A stretch of DNA of 64,000 nucleotides. It comes from Planctomonas sp. JC2975. Lineage in GTDB: Bacteria > Actinomycetota > Actinomycetes > Actinomycetales > Microbacteriaceae. Where the stretch lies: contig NZ_JABEKS010000001.1 in assembly GCF_012985205.1 (NCBI RefSeq), positions 1,674,001 to 1,738,000 of the forward strand, read 5' to 3'. Below are positions 50,192-58,345 of this stretch, piece by piece. The notes under the pieces are model-generated. The model did no database searches, was not told where the DNA came from, and was given only the letters and a program-made list of their open reading frames with translations. The stretch's first letter is position 1, and each line of letters begins with the position of its first letter. Made by a program: the position numbers and the translations under genes.

Positions 50192-51121
50192 CTACCGCGC
50201 TGCCGCGATCGCCTCGCGCAGCATCCCGTCGCGATCGTTCAGGAGACGGACCGCTTCGGCTCCCTCGAGACCCGTGACCACCACCAGGATGGCCGCCTTC
50301 ACCCAGCCGTCGACGGAGGCCAGTGCGGCCGCCGCCGTCGCGGCGTCCGTTCCCGTGGCGAGCATGACGATGCGCTCCGACCGGGCACGGAGCTTCTCGT
50401 TCGTGGCCCGTACGTCGACCATGAGGTTGCCGTAGACCTTGCCGAGCCGCACCATCGTGAGCGTCGAAATGGTGTTCAGCACGAGCTTCTGCGCCGTTCC
50501 CGCCTTCATGCGCGTAGAACCGGTCACCGCCTCAGGACCGACTATCGTCTCGATCGCCACGTCGGACACCTCCCCGATCGCGGATCCCACATTGCACGCG
50601 GCGCCAACTGTCGCGGCACCCAGCTCCTTCGCGCGCAACAGCGCGCCGAGCACGTAGGGCGTGCGGCCGGAGGCCGAGATCCCGATGACCGTGTCGTTGC
50701 CGCCGACGCCCAGCTCGTCCATCGCCGCGGCCCCTGCGACGTCGTCGTCCTCCGCGTTCTCCACCGCGGTGCGGATGGCCACGTCTCCGCCCGAGATCAC
50801 CCCGACGACGCGTGACGGATCCATGCCGTACGTCGGCGGGATCTCGCTGGCGTCGAGCACGCCGAGGCGACCGGGTGTCCCCGCACCGACGTACACGATG
50901 CGGCCGCCATCGCGCATGCCGGAGACCGCGAGCTCGATGGCCGCGGCGAGCTGCGGTGCTGCCGCGGTGACTGCATCCGGAACCGTCGCGTTCTCCGCGC
51001 AGAGCAGTGCGACCTGCTCGTCGAGCGGAAGCAGGTCGAGATCGAGGGTCGCCGGATTGACCGCCTCCGTCGCGAAGGTCGTCAAGCTGTCGCGGAGCTC
51101 GCCGCGCTCGTCGTCACTCAC
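50192..51121 (-). CDS. murQ: N-acetylmuramic acid 6-phosphate etherase
   Basis: The 309-residue enzyme cleaves the lactyl ether of MurNAc-6-phosphate to GlcNAc-6-phosphate and D-lactate in peptidoglycan recycling. It starts with TFATEAVNPATLDLDLLP and has a sugar-isomerase (SIS) domain with GRIVYVGAGTPGRLGVLDASE, IPPTYG, NDTVIGISASGRTPYVLGAL and the GSTRMKAGTAQKLVLN signature. GTG 51121 was chosen because it has a GGGAG ribosome binding site six bases upstream and gives a normal length; the open frame extends 28 codons further. No MurNAc transporter or regulator is adjacent, so it seems to work with genes elsewhere. Confidence 0.95.
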   Translation of the reverse strand: MSDDERGELRDSLTTFATEAVNPATLDLDLLPLDEQVALLCAENATVPDAVTAAAPQLAAAIELAVSGMRDGGRIVYVGAGTPGRLGVLDASEIPPTYGMDPSRVVGVISGGDVAIRTAVENAEDDDVAGAAAMDELGVGGNDTVIGISASGRTPYVLGALLRAKELGAATVGAACNVGSAIGEVSDVAIETIVGPEAVTGSTRMKAGTAQKLVLNTISTLTMVRLGKVYGNLMVDVRATNEKLRARSERIVMLATGTDAATAAAALASVDGWVKAAILVVVTGLEGAEAVRLLNDRDGMLREAIAAAR

Positions 51122-51298
51122 TGATGCTCCCGTCGGATACGACGCGGATGCCACTCCCTCCGCATCGCGCGTCGAGACGTGCAGTGGCACGGCGCCTCCC
51201 CACACACTATGCGCTGAATGGGGTGCCGGATGCCTCGCCGAGGCTCCAACGGAGACGTCGCCGTGCGAGCCGGGGCGGAGCCTCGGGACGCCTCGCGG

Positions 51299-52405
51299 TC
51301 ACGCGGATGCGCCGACGCCACTACCGCCGTCGCGCACGACCCATCGGCCGATGACGACCAGGATCAAACCGATGCCCGCGCCGAGCACCGTCTCGAGCAG
51401 GCGGTCGCCGAGCAGCGGACCGACGGCCGTCGTGCGGCCGAGTTCCGACACGGACAGCGCCAGCGGCGTGATGAAGACGAGAGCTGCGGCGTAGAACCAT
51501 CCGACGAGCAGCTCGGTCACGAACTGGCACACACCGATGGCGACCACGAGCACGCCGTCTGACGGATTCGGCACGAGCAGGACCGCCGCCGCGCCGACGC
51601 CGAGTGCGGTTCCGACGATGCGCTCGATGGCCCGCACCGTGGAGTTCGGACCGTGCGGCGGCGGGATCACCGCCGTCAAGCTCACCACCGCCCAGTACGG
51701 ATGTCCGATCCCGAGGGCCACGGCGATCCCGCCCGCGGCGAGCGCGCCGGTCCCGTTCTGCACAACGGCGAGCCAGACCCGTCGGTTGCGAACGATCGAT
51801 CGCCTGGTCGTCACGCGCCCGAGAGGGCGGTAGACGCGGGAGAGACGTCCCGGCGTGAGACGTCGCAGCACCCAGCCCGACATGCCGAGGGCCCAGGCGA
51901 AGGCGGCGGACAGCACGGCCACGAGCATCCGCTGGCCCAACTCCGAGACCGGGGTCGGAAGCCCGGCGCAGACGAGAAGCGCGAAGACGAAGAACAGCGG
52001 CCCGCGAGGGAGGAGGTCGATGGCTGCTGCGACGAGCGTGCCGACAGTGGTCACGGCGATGAGCACGAGCGCAACACCCCAGAGCGGTGCGGCGGCCGCG
52101 GCGAGCAGACTGCCCGCCGCGATGCAGAGAACGAGCCCCACCGCGGCGACCGTCATGCTGACCACCCGCTGACGATAGGGCTCGCTGCGTCCGTAGAGAG
52201 CGGTGAAGGCCCCGAATGCCGCATAGGCACCCCAGTCCAGACGGCCGATCGCCATCAGGATCAGCAGGGGCACGACCACCGCGACGGCAGCCCGGAACGC
52301 CACCTCGACGTCGAGTCCGCGCAGCCGAGGAATGCGCGGCGGCAGGATCCTCATCCGCCGTCCCGCCGACGGGTGGAACGCACCGAGGCGTGAGGCGCTC
52401 GGCAC
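51299..52405 (-). CDS. FUSC-family membrane transporter
   Basis: The 368-residue product has two repeats of an aromatic-acid-exporter/FUSC-type transmembrane block: residues about 30-190 (AFRAAVAVVVPLLILMAIGR, AAFGAFTALYGR) and about 215-360 (QNGTGALAAGGIAVALGIGH, WAVVSLTAVIPPP, FYAAALVFITPLAL). The second block matches the conserved YWAVxxxxxV segment. Related proteins export aromatic acids such as fusaric or hydroxybenzoic acid; the substrate here is unknown. GTG 52405 lies 14 bases after the pcrA stop, so the two may be cotranscribed. ATG 52354 is an alternative start. Confidence 0.85.
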   Translation of the reverse strand: MPSASRLGAFHPSAGRRMRILPPRIPRLRGLDVEVAFRAAVAVVVPLLILMAIGRLDWGAYAAFGAFTALYGRSEPYRQRVVSMTVAAVGLVLCIAAGSLLAAAAAPLWGVALVLIAVTTVGTLVAAAIDLLPRGPLFFVFALLVCAGLPTPVSELGQRMLVAVLSAAFAWALGMSGWVLRRLTPGRLSRVYRPLGRVTTRRSIVRNRRVWLAVVQNGTGALAAGGIAVALGIGHPYWAVVSLTAVIPPPHGPNSTVRAIERIVGTALGVGAAAVLLVPNPSDGVLVVAIGVCQFVTELLVGWFYAAALVFITPLALSVSELGRTTAVGPLLGDRLLETVLGAGIGLILVVIGRWVVRDGGSGVGASA

Positions 52406-52419
52406 GTGTCGGACATGGA

Positions 52420-54963
52420 CTACAGCTTCTCGATCGGGGCGATCTTGATCAGCAGCTTCTTCGCGCCCGCCTTGTCGAACTGCACGTGCGCGACCTTTTT
52501 GGCGCCCTCGCCCGTGACGTTCACGACCCGGCCGTCGCCGAAATCGACGTGACGGATGCGATCTCCCACCGCCAGAGTGAGGTCGCCGTTGTCGCGTACC
52601 TGGGCCGTTACCCTGTTCGGCCAGGCGTTGGCCGGGACCTCTGGCTTGGCTCCGAACGAGCCGCCCGCACCGGTGAGTCCGCGGTCCGGACCCCGGGTGG
52701 GACGGCGTGCGTTCAGCGCGCGGGACTGGGTGCCGCCACGCGAGTTCGCGAATCCGGGCGACTGCCGCCAGTCGATGAGCTCGGCCGGGATCTCCTGCAG
52801 ATACCGGCTGGGAAGCGCGACCGCGACGTCGCCGAACTGCGCGCGCGTCATGGCCAGCGACAGGTACAGCCGCTGGCGGGCGCGCGTGATGCCCACGTAG
52901 AAGAGACGCCGCTCCTCGGCGGGCCCGCCAGGCTCGTTCGCGGACATGCGGTGCGGCAGCAGCTCTTCTTCGACGCCCGTGATGAAGACGGCGTCGTACT
53001 CCAGGCCCTTCGCCGTGTGCAGCGTCATGAGCGAGACGGTTCCGCTCGCATCGTCGATCTCGTCGGCGGCGGCAACCAGCGACACCTCGGTGAGGAACTC
53101 GACGAGACCGCCCTCCGGGTTGTTCCGCTCGAACTCCTTGGTCACAGCGACGAGCTCTTCGACGTTCTCGGCGCGCGCCTCGTTCTGAGGGTCGCGGCTG
53201 GCACGCAACGCGTCGACCAGGCCGGAGCCCTTGATGAGGTGCACGAGCACGTCACTGACCTTTGACTGACCGGCGGGGTTGCCGGGGTCGATCATCTCGG
53301 CGCCCGTGTCGAGCAGGGTCGCCAGGTCGACGATCGCCTTGGTCACCTTCGGCCCCATGCCGAGAGACGCCGCATCGCGCATCGCCTGACGGAAAGTGAA
53401 CCCGTTGGCGTCGGCGTATCCGGCGAGCTGGGTCTCCGTTGCGGGACCGATGCCGCGCTTCGGTGTGTTCAGGATGCGTCGCAGCGCCATCTCGTCAGAA
53501 GGATTCGCGACGGCGATGAGGTAGGCCATCGCATCCTTGATCTCGGCGCGCTCGTAGAACTTGGTGCCGCCCATGATGCGGTACGGCAAGGCCGAGCGGA
53601 TGAAGATCTCCTCCAGCGCACGGGTCTGCGAGTTCGTGCGGTAGAAGACCGCCATCTCGTTGTACGCCATGCCTGCGGAGTGGAGCTTCTCGATCTCATC
53701 CGCAACGAACTGCGCCTCGTCGTGCCCCGAATAGCCCGTGTAGCCGATGATCTTCTCGCCGTCGCCGCCCGACGACCACAGCTTCTTGTCCTTGCGGTCG
53801 AAGTTGTTGGCGATCACCGAGTTGGCCGCGGAGAGGATGTTCTGCGTCGACCGGTAGTTCTGCTCGAGCAGCACCACCTTGGCGCCGGGGAAGTCGCGCT
53901 CGAACTCCGAGATGTTGCGGATGTCCGCACCGCGGAACGCGTAGATCGACTGGTCGGAGTCGCCCACCACGGTCAGGGATGCCCCCGGCACGCGGCCGGT
54001 GCCATCCACGAGCCCGCGCATCGTGAAGTCCTTCGCCTCGAGGTCGGCGACCTCCTCGGGCTCGATCGGCTTCGTCAGCTCGTGGATCAGTTCGTATTGA
54101 GCGTGGTTCGTGTCCTGGTACTCGTCGACGAGGATGTGCCTGAAGCGCCGCTGGTACAGGGCCGCGATGTGCGGGAAGGCCCTGAACAAATAGACGGTCT
54201 GGCCGATGAGGTCGTCGAAGTCGAACGCGTTCGCGCGCTCGAGATCCCGGCTGTACTGCCGGAAGATCTCGAGGAACACGGCCTCCTTGGGATCGGAGCG
54301 GTTCGCCGTTCGGGCGAAGGACTCGACATCGGTCAGTTCGTTCTTCAGCTTGGAGATGCGGGCCGCGGCGCTGCCGGGCGTGAACCCGAAGGTGTCGGCC
54401 TCGAGCTCCTTGATGATGCGCTTGAGCAGCGCCTTCGAGTCGCCGGAGTCGTAGATGGTGAAGTTGCGGTTGTAGCCGAACTGCTCGGCCTCGCGGCGCA
54501 GGATGCGCACGCACGCGGAGTGGAACGTGGAGATCCACATGCCCTGCGCCGTCTCGCCCACGAGCGACTCGACGCGCTCGCGCATCTCGGCCGCCGCCTT
54601 GTTCGTGAACGTGATGGCGAGGATCTGGCTGGGCCACGCTTCACGGTTGGCGAGGAGTCCGGCGATGCGGTGTGTCAGAACACGCGTCTTGCCCGAGCCG
54701 GCGCCCGCGACGATGAGCAGGGCGGGGCCCCGGTATTCGACGGCCTCGCGCTGCTGCGGGTTCAGGCCGTCGAGCAACGAGTCGCCGGCCGACGCCCCTG
54801 ATCCGCCGCCGGGCCCGACCCCGGGGCCGACGATTCGAGGGCGGAACGAGTGGTCGTCGGCACCCACGTCGACGCCGTCCAGAATGATCGGAGCGGATGC
54901 CCGGAACGCTTCGGGGTCGCGCGTCGCGTCGTCGATAACCGGGGTGTTTTCAGGCGTCGTCAT
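52420..54963 (-). CDS. pcrA: UvrD/PcrA-type superfamily 1 DNA helicase
   Basis: The 847-residue ATP-dependent 3'-5' helicase acts in nucleotide-excision repair and replication-fork maintenance. Helicase motifs are all present: VAGAGSGKTRVLTHRI (Walker A, near 88), ITFTNKAAAEMRERV, DEYQDTNHAQYEL (motif II), VGDSDQSIYAFRGAD (motif III), LEQNYRST (motif IV), MTLHTAKGLEYDAVFITG (motif V) and RRLFYVGITRARQRLYLS (motif VI). The N-terminal 65 residues are a low-complexity extension; the C-terminal 60 form a Tudor-like domain (VGDRIRHVDFGDGRVVNVTG) that in relatives contacts RNA polymerase. ATG 54963 is nine bases from a TAGACT box. In mycobacteria the orthologue is UvrD1 (Rv0949), also near sucCD. 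Confidence 0.95.
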   Translation of the reverse strand: MTTPENTPVIDDATRDPEAFRASAPIILDGVDVGADDHSFRPRIVGPGVGPGGGSGASAGDSLLDGLNPQQREAVEYRGPALLIVAGAGSGKTRVLTHRIAGLLANREAWPSQILAITFTNKAAAEMRERVESLVGETAQGMWISTFHSACVRILRREAEQFGYNRNFTIYDSGDSKALLKRIIKELEADTFGFTPGSAAARISKLKNELTDVESFARTANRSDPKEAVFLEIFRQYSRDLERANAFDFDDLIGQTVYLFRAFPHIAALYQRRFRHILVDEYQDTNHAQYELIHELTKPIEPEEVADLEAKDFTMRGLVDGTGRVPGASLTVVGDSDQSIYAFRGADIRNISEFERDFPGAKVVLLEQNYRSTQNILSAANSVIANNFDRKDKKLWSSGGDGEKIIGYTGYSGHDEAQFVADEIEKLHSAGMAYNEMAVFYRTNSQTRALEEIFIRSALPYRIMGGTKFYERAEIKDAMAYLIAVANPSDEMALRRILNTPKRGIGPATETQLAGYADANGFTFRQAMRDAASLGMGPKVTKAIVDLATLLDTGAEMIDPGNPAGQSKVSDVLVHLIKGSGLVDALRASRDPQNEARAENVEELVAVTKEFERNNPEGGLVEFLTEVSLVAAADEIDDASGTVSLMTLHTAKGLEYDAVFITGVEEELLPHRMSANEPGGPAEERRLFYVGITRARQRLYLSLAMTRAQFGDVAVALPSRYLQEIPAELIDWRQSPGFANSRGGTQSRALNARRPTRGPDRGLTGAGGSFGAKPEVPANAWPNRVTAQVRDNGDLTLAVGDRIRHVDFGDGRVVNVTGEGAKKVAHVQFDKAGAKKLLIKIAPIEKL

Positions 54964-54972
54964 GCTGCATCA

Positions 54973-54978
54973 AGTCTA
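54973..54978 (-). promoter_or_regulatory. -10 box of pcrA (near-leaderless)
   Basis: TAGACT on the minus strand, nine bases before the ATG at 54963. No clear -35 was found. The region up to 55104 is the divergent spacer with the alpha/beta hydrolase gene. Confidence 0.4.
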
Positions 54979-55103
54979 GGTGGACCCTCCGACTCCGGGA
55001 CTCGCCTGCCCAGCCCACCATCGTCGTGGGGCGGCCGAAGCGAGAGGAAGTCGAGTGCTTCCTCACCGGTCCCGATGTCGGTGGCATGCGCCACCCTGGC
55101 CCC

Positions 55104-55820
55104 ATGAGCGAATCACCGACGATCGTGCTGGTTCCCGGGTACTGGCTCGGCGGCTGGGCGTGGGATGCCGTCGCCGCCCGCCTGCGCGACCAGGGCTTCC
55201 CCGTGACCCAGGTGACGCTTCCGGGCCTCGATTCGGTCGAAACGCCAAGGGCTTCGATCACGCTCGAGGATCACCTGGATGCCGTCGCCGACATCGTGCG
55301 CGCCGCCGACTCCCCGGTCGTCCTCGTCGGACATAGTGGCGCCGGCGAGATCGTGACCGGTGTCGCCGACCGGATGCCCGACGCGGTCGCCGCGCTGGTC
55401 TTCGTGGACAGCGGACCGTCGAACGACGGAACGGTCAACTCTCCGGACCTCGCCGAGGACGTCACCGAGGTGGCGCTGCCGCCTTGGGACGACCTCACCG
55501 CTGCCGGTTCGAGCATCGACGGCCTCGACGAGGCGACACTCCTCCGGTTTCGCGAGCTGGCCGTTCCCGAGCCTGCCGGCCCGATGCGCGAAGCCCTGCG
55601 ACTGCACGACGAAGGCCGCTACGCGATCCCGGTCACCCTGGTCTGCTCGTCGTTTCCATCCGAGCAGGTGCGACAGCTGATCGCGGCCGGGCATCCGTGG
55701 TTCGCGGAGCTGTCGCGGTACGGCTCCGTCGACCTCGTCGACGTCATCACCGGTCACTGGCCGATGTGGTCGAAGCCGGACGACACGGCTGCGGCGATCG
55801 CGAACGCCGCGACGGCCTGA
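55104..55820 (+). CDS. Alpha/beta-hydrolase-fold protein
   Basis: The 238-residue product has the alpha/beta-hydrolase layout: VLVPGYWLGGWAWDAVAARL (oxyanion-loop region, residues 9-28), VVLVGHSGAGEIVTGVADR with the nucleophile Ser in GHSGAG (near 79), a probable acidic residue after the YAIPVTLVCSSF strand, and a C-terminal TGHWPMWSKPDD with the catalytic His. The ester or amide substrate is unknown. ATG 55104 gives the normal N-terminus (MSESPTIVLVPG), but no ribosome binding site is obvious; in-frame starts at 55086 and 55026 exist. It converges with the phosphodiesterase gene. Confidence 0.88.
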   Translation: MSESPTIVLVPGYWLGGWAWDAVAARLRDQGFPVTQVTLPGLDSVETPRASITLEDHLDAVADIVRAADSPVVLVGHSGAGEIVTGVADRMPDAVAALVFVDSGPSNDGTVNSPDLAEDVTEVALPPWDDLTAAGSSIDGLDEATLLRFRELAVPEPAGPMREALRLHDEGRYAIPVTLVCSSFPSEQVRQLIAAGHPWFAELSRYGSVDLVDVITGHWPMWSKPDDTAAAIANAATA

Positions 55821-55847
55821 ACCGGTTGGCGCTGAGGCCTGTGCGGC

Positions 55848-56867
55848 CTACAGCGCGTCGCGTACGACCACGGCGAGGTCCGGATGGTCGGCGAACACTC
55901 CGTCCACCCCGGTGGACATGACCACCTCGAACTCCCGCTGCCAGTCGCCGAAATGCTCGGCGGCACCACCGCGGCGGAAGCGCTTGGACAGGAACCTGTT
56001 CTCCGGGCGCAGCGTCCAGGTGTAGATCTCCAGGCCGACGCCGTGCGCACGGTCGACGAGGTCAGTCGTGCCGTCGCCTGCGGCATCCAGCAGAAGCGTT
56101 TTGCTCACGCTGATGCCGTCGATCGCGGTCGCCCCTGTTGCCGTCGCCAGGGCGTACAAGCCTGCGCCGTCGATCTCCTGCGCATAGGTCCTGGCCGCCG
56201 CCCCGTCTCGCGCCACGGCGTCGTATGGTGCACCGGTCGCCTCGATGAGGTAGACCAACTTGGCCCGCACCGATCGGGCCCGGATGCGTTCCAGCACCGT
56301 CCGCTCGAAGGACTCGACGACGAGGCGGCTCTGCGCGTCGCGCCATCCGGAATCCCGCACGGCGGCTGCGAACAGCTCGTCGAGCGGCAGGCCCAGTCGT
56401 TCGAAGTACGTCGCGTGCTTGAGTTCGACGACGAGCCCCAGGGTGCGCCCGGCGCGCTCCGACTCGTGATCGACGAGGTCGAACAGCTGCGAGAGGCGCA
56501 TCACCGGATACTGCCGATCGAAGCTCGAGCTCGCTTGGCGCAGATCCGGCAGGCGCTCCACGGCCCGCAGTGTTGAGAGCTGCGCCCACGTGAAGTCCTC
56601 CGTGAACCATCCGGTGCGACGGATGCCGTCCACCGTCTTCGTCGTCCGCAGGTGGGCGAATTCGCTGCGGGAGGCGACATCCGTCGTTGCGGAGATCTCG
56701 TTCTCGTGTCGCAGCACGAGAACGCCGTCCTTCGTGGCGACGACATCGGGTTCGACGGCGTCCGCACCCAGCGCGAACGCCAGCTCGTATGACGCCCTGG
56801 TGTGCTCGGGGCGGTAGCCGGGCGCTCCCCGATGGCCGATGATCAGGGGCGAACGCGCGGCGGACAT
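55848..56867 (-). CDS. Glycerophosphodiester phosphodiesterase family protein
   Basis: The 339-residue enzyme should hydrolyse glycerophosphodiesters to glycerol-3-phosphate and alcohol. The catalytic N-terminus reads IIGHRGAPGYRPEHTRASY (His, Arg and Glu/His of the active site), then GADAVEPDVVATKDGVLVLRHE (metal-binding Glu/Asp and second His). Later segments are LGLVVELKHATYF and, near the end, GLEIYTWTLRPENRF and GVDGVFADHPDLA. There is no signal peptide, so it is probably cytoplasmic. ATG 56867 was chosen over ATG 56885 because it lies seven bases from a TAAGAT box. Confidence 0.92.
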   Translation of the reverse strand: MSAARSPLIIGHRGAPGYRPEHTRASYELAFALGADAVEPDVVATKDGVLVLRHENEISATTDVASRSEFAHLRTTKTVDGIRRTGWFTEDFTWAQLSTLRAVERLPDLRQASSSFDRQYPVMRLSQLFDLVDHESERAGRTLGLVVELKHATYFERLGLPLDELFAAAVRDSGWRDAQSRLVVESFERTVLERIRARSVRAKLVYLIEATGAPYDAVARDGAAARTYAQEIDGAGLYALATATGATAIDGISVSKTLLLDAAGDGTTDLVDRAHGVGLEIYTWTLRPENRFLSKRFRRGGAAEHFGDWQREFEVVMSTGVDGVFADHPDLAVVVRDAL

Positions 56868-56874
56868 GCCGCAG

Positions 56875-56880
56875 ATCTTA
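56875..56880 (-). promoter_or_regulatory. -10 box of the phosphodiesterase gene (leaderless)
   Basis: TAAGAT, close to the TATAAT consensus, lies seven bases before ATG 56867 on the minus strand. It decides between the two possible starts. Confidence 0.5.
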
Positions 56881-57059
56881 GTCACGGCGACCGCCGCGGT
56901 TGTGAACGCCCGGCCGCTTCCGCGTCAGCCTTCCTGCGACGTCGTTCATATGCGGCGCTCGGCGCATCATCCGCTCCGCTCGCGGCGGGTGTTCGCAGAG
57001 GGCGCACTCAGCGTCCCATTCCCCAGCGGAAGCCCAGCCGCCGACCGTCGCGCACCCGG

Positions 57060-57065
57060 TAACGT
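57060..57065 (+). promoter_or_regulatory. -10 box of the Bax1/YccA gene (leaderless)
   Basis: TAACGT lies exactly six bases before ATG 57072, with no room for a ribosome binding site. Confidence 0.5.
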
Positions 57066-57071
57066 TGCTTC

Positions 57072-57923
57072 ATGGCCCTCTCCAACCCCGCGTTTTCGCG
57101 CAATCCGGCGTTCAAGCCGAACAACCCCGTGCCCGGCGCAGCCGTCGCCACGACCGAGACCAATGCGCTCGCCACCGCTGAGGGCATCCAGTCGCTGTAC
57201 GAGGCACCGGCCGCCACGTCGACCGACACCGGCCGCATGACCTACGAGGACACCATCGTCAAGACGGTGCTTCTGTTCGCCGTCATCCTCGCGACGGCGG
57301 TCGTCGGCTGGTTCTTCCCGATCCTCACGCTGCCCGGCGCGATCGCCGGCTTCGTGCTCGGCCTGGTCAACTCGTTCAAGCGCGAGCCGTCGCCCGCTCT
57401 GATCCTCACGTACGGTGCAGCGCAGGGCCTCTTCATCGGCGGCATCTCCGGCGTGTTCGAGAGCCTCTGGAACGGCGTGGTCATCCAGGCCGTCCTCGCC
57501 ACCCTCGCCGTGTTCGCCGTGACGCTCATCCTGTTCGCGAACGGCAAGGTGCGGGCATCCGCTCGGGCCACCAAGGTCTTCCTCGTCGCGATGGTCGGCT
57601 ATCTGCTGTTCAGCGTGGTCAACCTGGTCATCATGGCCTTCGGCGGTTTCGGCGCGGGCAGCGGCGGAGCGTTCGGCGCGCTGTCGGTGCCCATCCCGTG
57701 GCTCTTCGGCATTCCGCTCGGCGTCATCGTCGGCATCGTGGCCGTGCTGCTGGCGGCCTACTCGCTCGTGCTCGACTTCGACTTCATCCAGAACGGCGTG
57801 AAGAACCGCGCCCCTCGGATCATGGGCTGGTACGGCGCGTTCGGCCTCGCGGTCACGCTGATCTGGCTCTACGTCGAGTTCCTGCGCCTCTTCGCGATCA
57901 TCGCAGGTGGCGCCAGGAACTGA
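57072..57923 (+). CDS. Bax inhibitor-1/YccA-family membrane protein
   Basis: The 283-residue product has about 55 hydrophilic N-terminal residues (ALSNPAFSRNPAFKPNNP), the family entry MTYEDTIVKTVLLFAVI, and seven hydrophobic helices between about 60 and 278. A central helix pair carries YGAAQGLFIGGISGVFE, and the end contains YSLVLDFDFIQNGVKN, where the paired Asp residues match the pH-sensor aspartates of bacterial YetJ-type proteins. Such proteins are calcium-leak channels in some bacteria; that function is not proven here. It is a single-gene unit with its own leaderless promoter and terminator. Confidence 0.92.
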   Translation: MALSNPAFSRNPAFKPNNPVPGAAVATTETNALATAEGIQSLYEAPAATSTDTGRMTYEDTIVKTVLLFAVILATAVVGWFFPILTLPGAIAGFVLGLVNSFKREPSPALILTYGAAQGLFIGGISGVFESLWNGVVIQAVLATLAVFAVTLILFANGKVRASARATKVFLVAMVGYLLFSVVNLVIMAFGGFGAGSGGAFGALSVPIPWLFGIPLGVIVGIVAVLLAAYSLVLDFDFIQNGVKNRAPRIMGWYGAFGLAVTLIWLYVEFLRLFAIIAGGARN

Positions 57924-57932
57924 CCGGCTTCA

Positions 57933-57974
57933 CACGAAAGCGGGGTCGTCCTTCTGGGCGGCCCCGTTTTCGTG
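57933..57974 (+). terminator. Hairpin terminator after the Bax1/YccA gene
   Basis: A long stem forms between CACGAAAGCGGGGTCG (57933-57948) and CGGCCCCGTTTTCGTG (57959-57974), with G-T pairs at two positions and a ten-base loop. It starts nine bases after the stop codon. It probably insulates the downstream ABC-F gene. Confidence 0.75.
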
Positions 57975-58078
57975 TCGTTCGCGACTCAGTACCCCAGGGA
58001 TGACACTGCCGAGCGGATCGCGTCCGCCGCAGGCGGGCCCCAACGCAGTGCGCTGACGGATTCCGCGACACGCCCGGG

Positions 58079-58107
58079 TTGCACGAATCGCGCCCGGCCG
58101 ATAACCT
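58079..58107 (+). promoter_or_regulatory. Promoter of the ABC-F gene
   Basis: TTGCAC (58079-58084) and TAACCT (58102-58107) are separated by exactly 17 bp, a good housekeeping-sigma match. Transcription would begin near 58114, leaving a leader of about 230 nt before ATG 58346. Confidence 0.55.
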
Positions 58108-58345
58108 CGACGAGTCCTGTCCGCCGTGTTGGGAAGTCCATTGATCTGATTCGTCGCCTGAAGCGTTCTGTTCACGCGCTGATCCGACGATCCTTCCCGC
58201 CATGCCTCATCAGGCATCGAGCACTGGGCATCGAGCACTCCGTGCTTCTGCGTCCGGCTCCTGCATCCGGCAGCGGCATCCGGTCCTCCCACCTCGTCGA
58301 GGGCCCTCGTTGTTCAGCGCACCCCCATCTCCTCGGGAGTCGCTC
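58108..58345 (+). promoter_or_regulatory. Long 5' leader of the ABC-F gene
   Basis: About 230 nt separate the promoter and the start codon, much longer than at neighbouring genes. The leader holds a seven-codon GTG frame near 58126, a short TGCCT/AGGCA hairpin (58204-58217) and a 14-bp direct repeat (58213-58226 and 58227-58240). ABC-F resistance genes are often controlled by leader attenuation; whether that occurs here is unknown, and I see no clear terminator hairpin in it. Confidence 0.4.

Noticed and set aside
51122-51205. 28-codon extension of murQ to 51205
   Set aside because: GTG 51121 has a GGGAG ribosome binding site six bases upstream and gives the usual length.
58202-58345. 48-residue N-terminal extension of the ABC-F protein
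   Set aside because: It is Ser/Arg/Pro-rich, contains a DNA direct repeat and precedes a well-placed ribosome binding site for ATG 58346; it is better read as leader.
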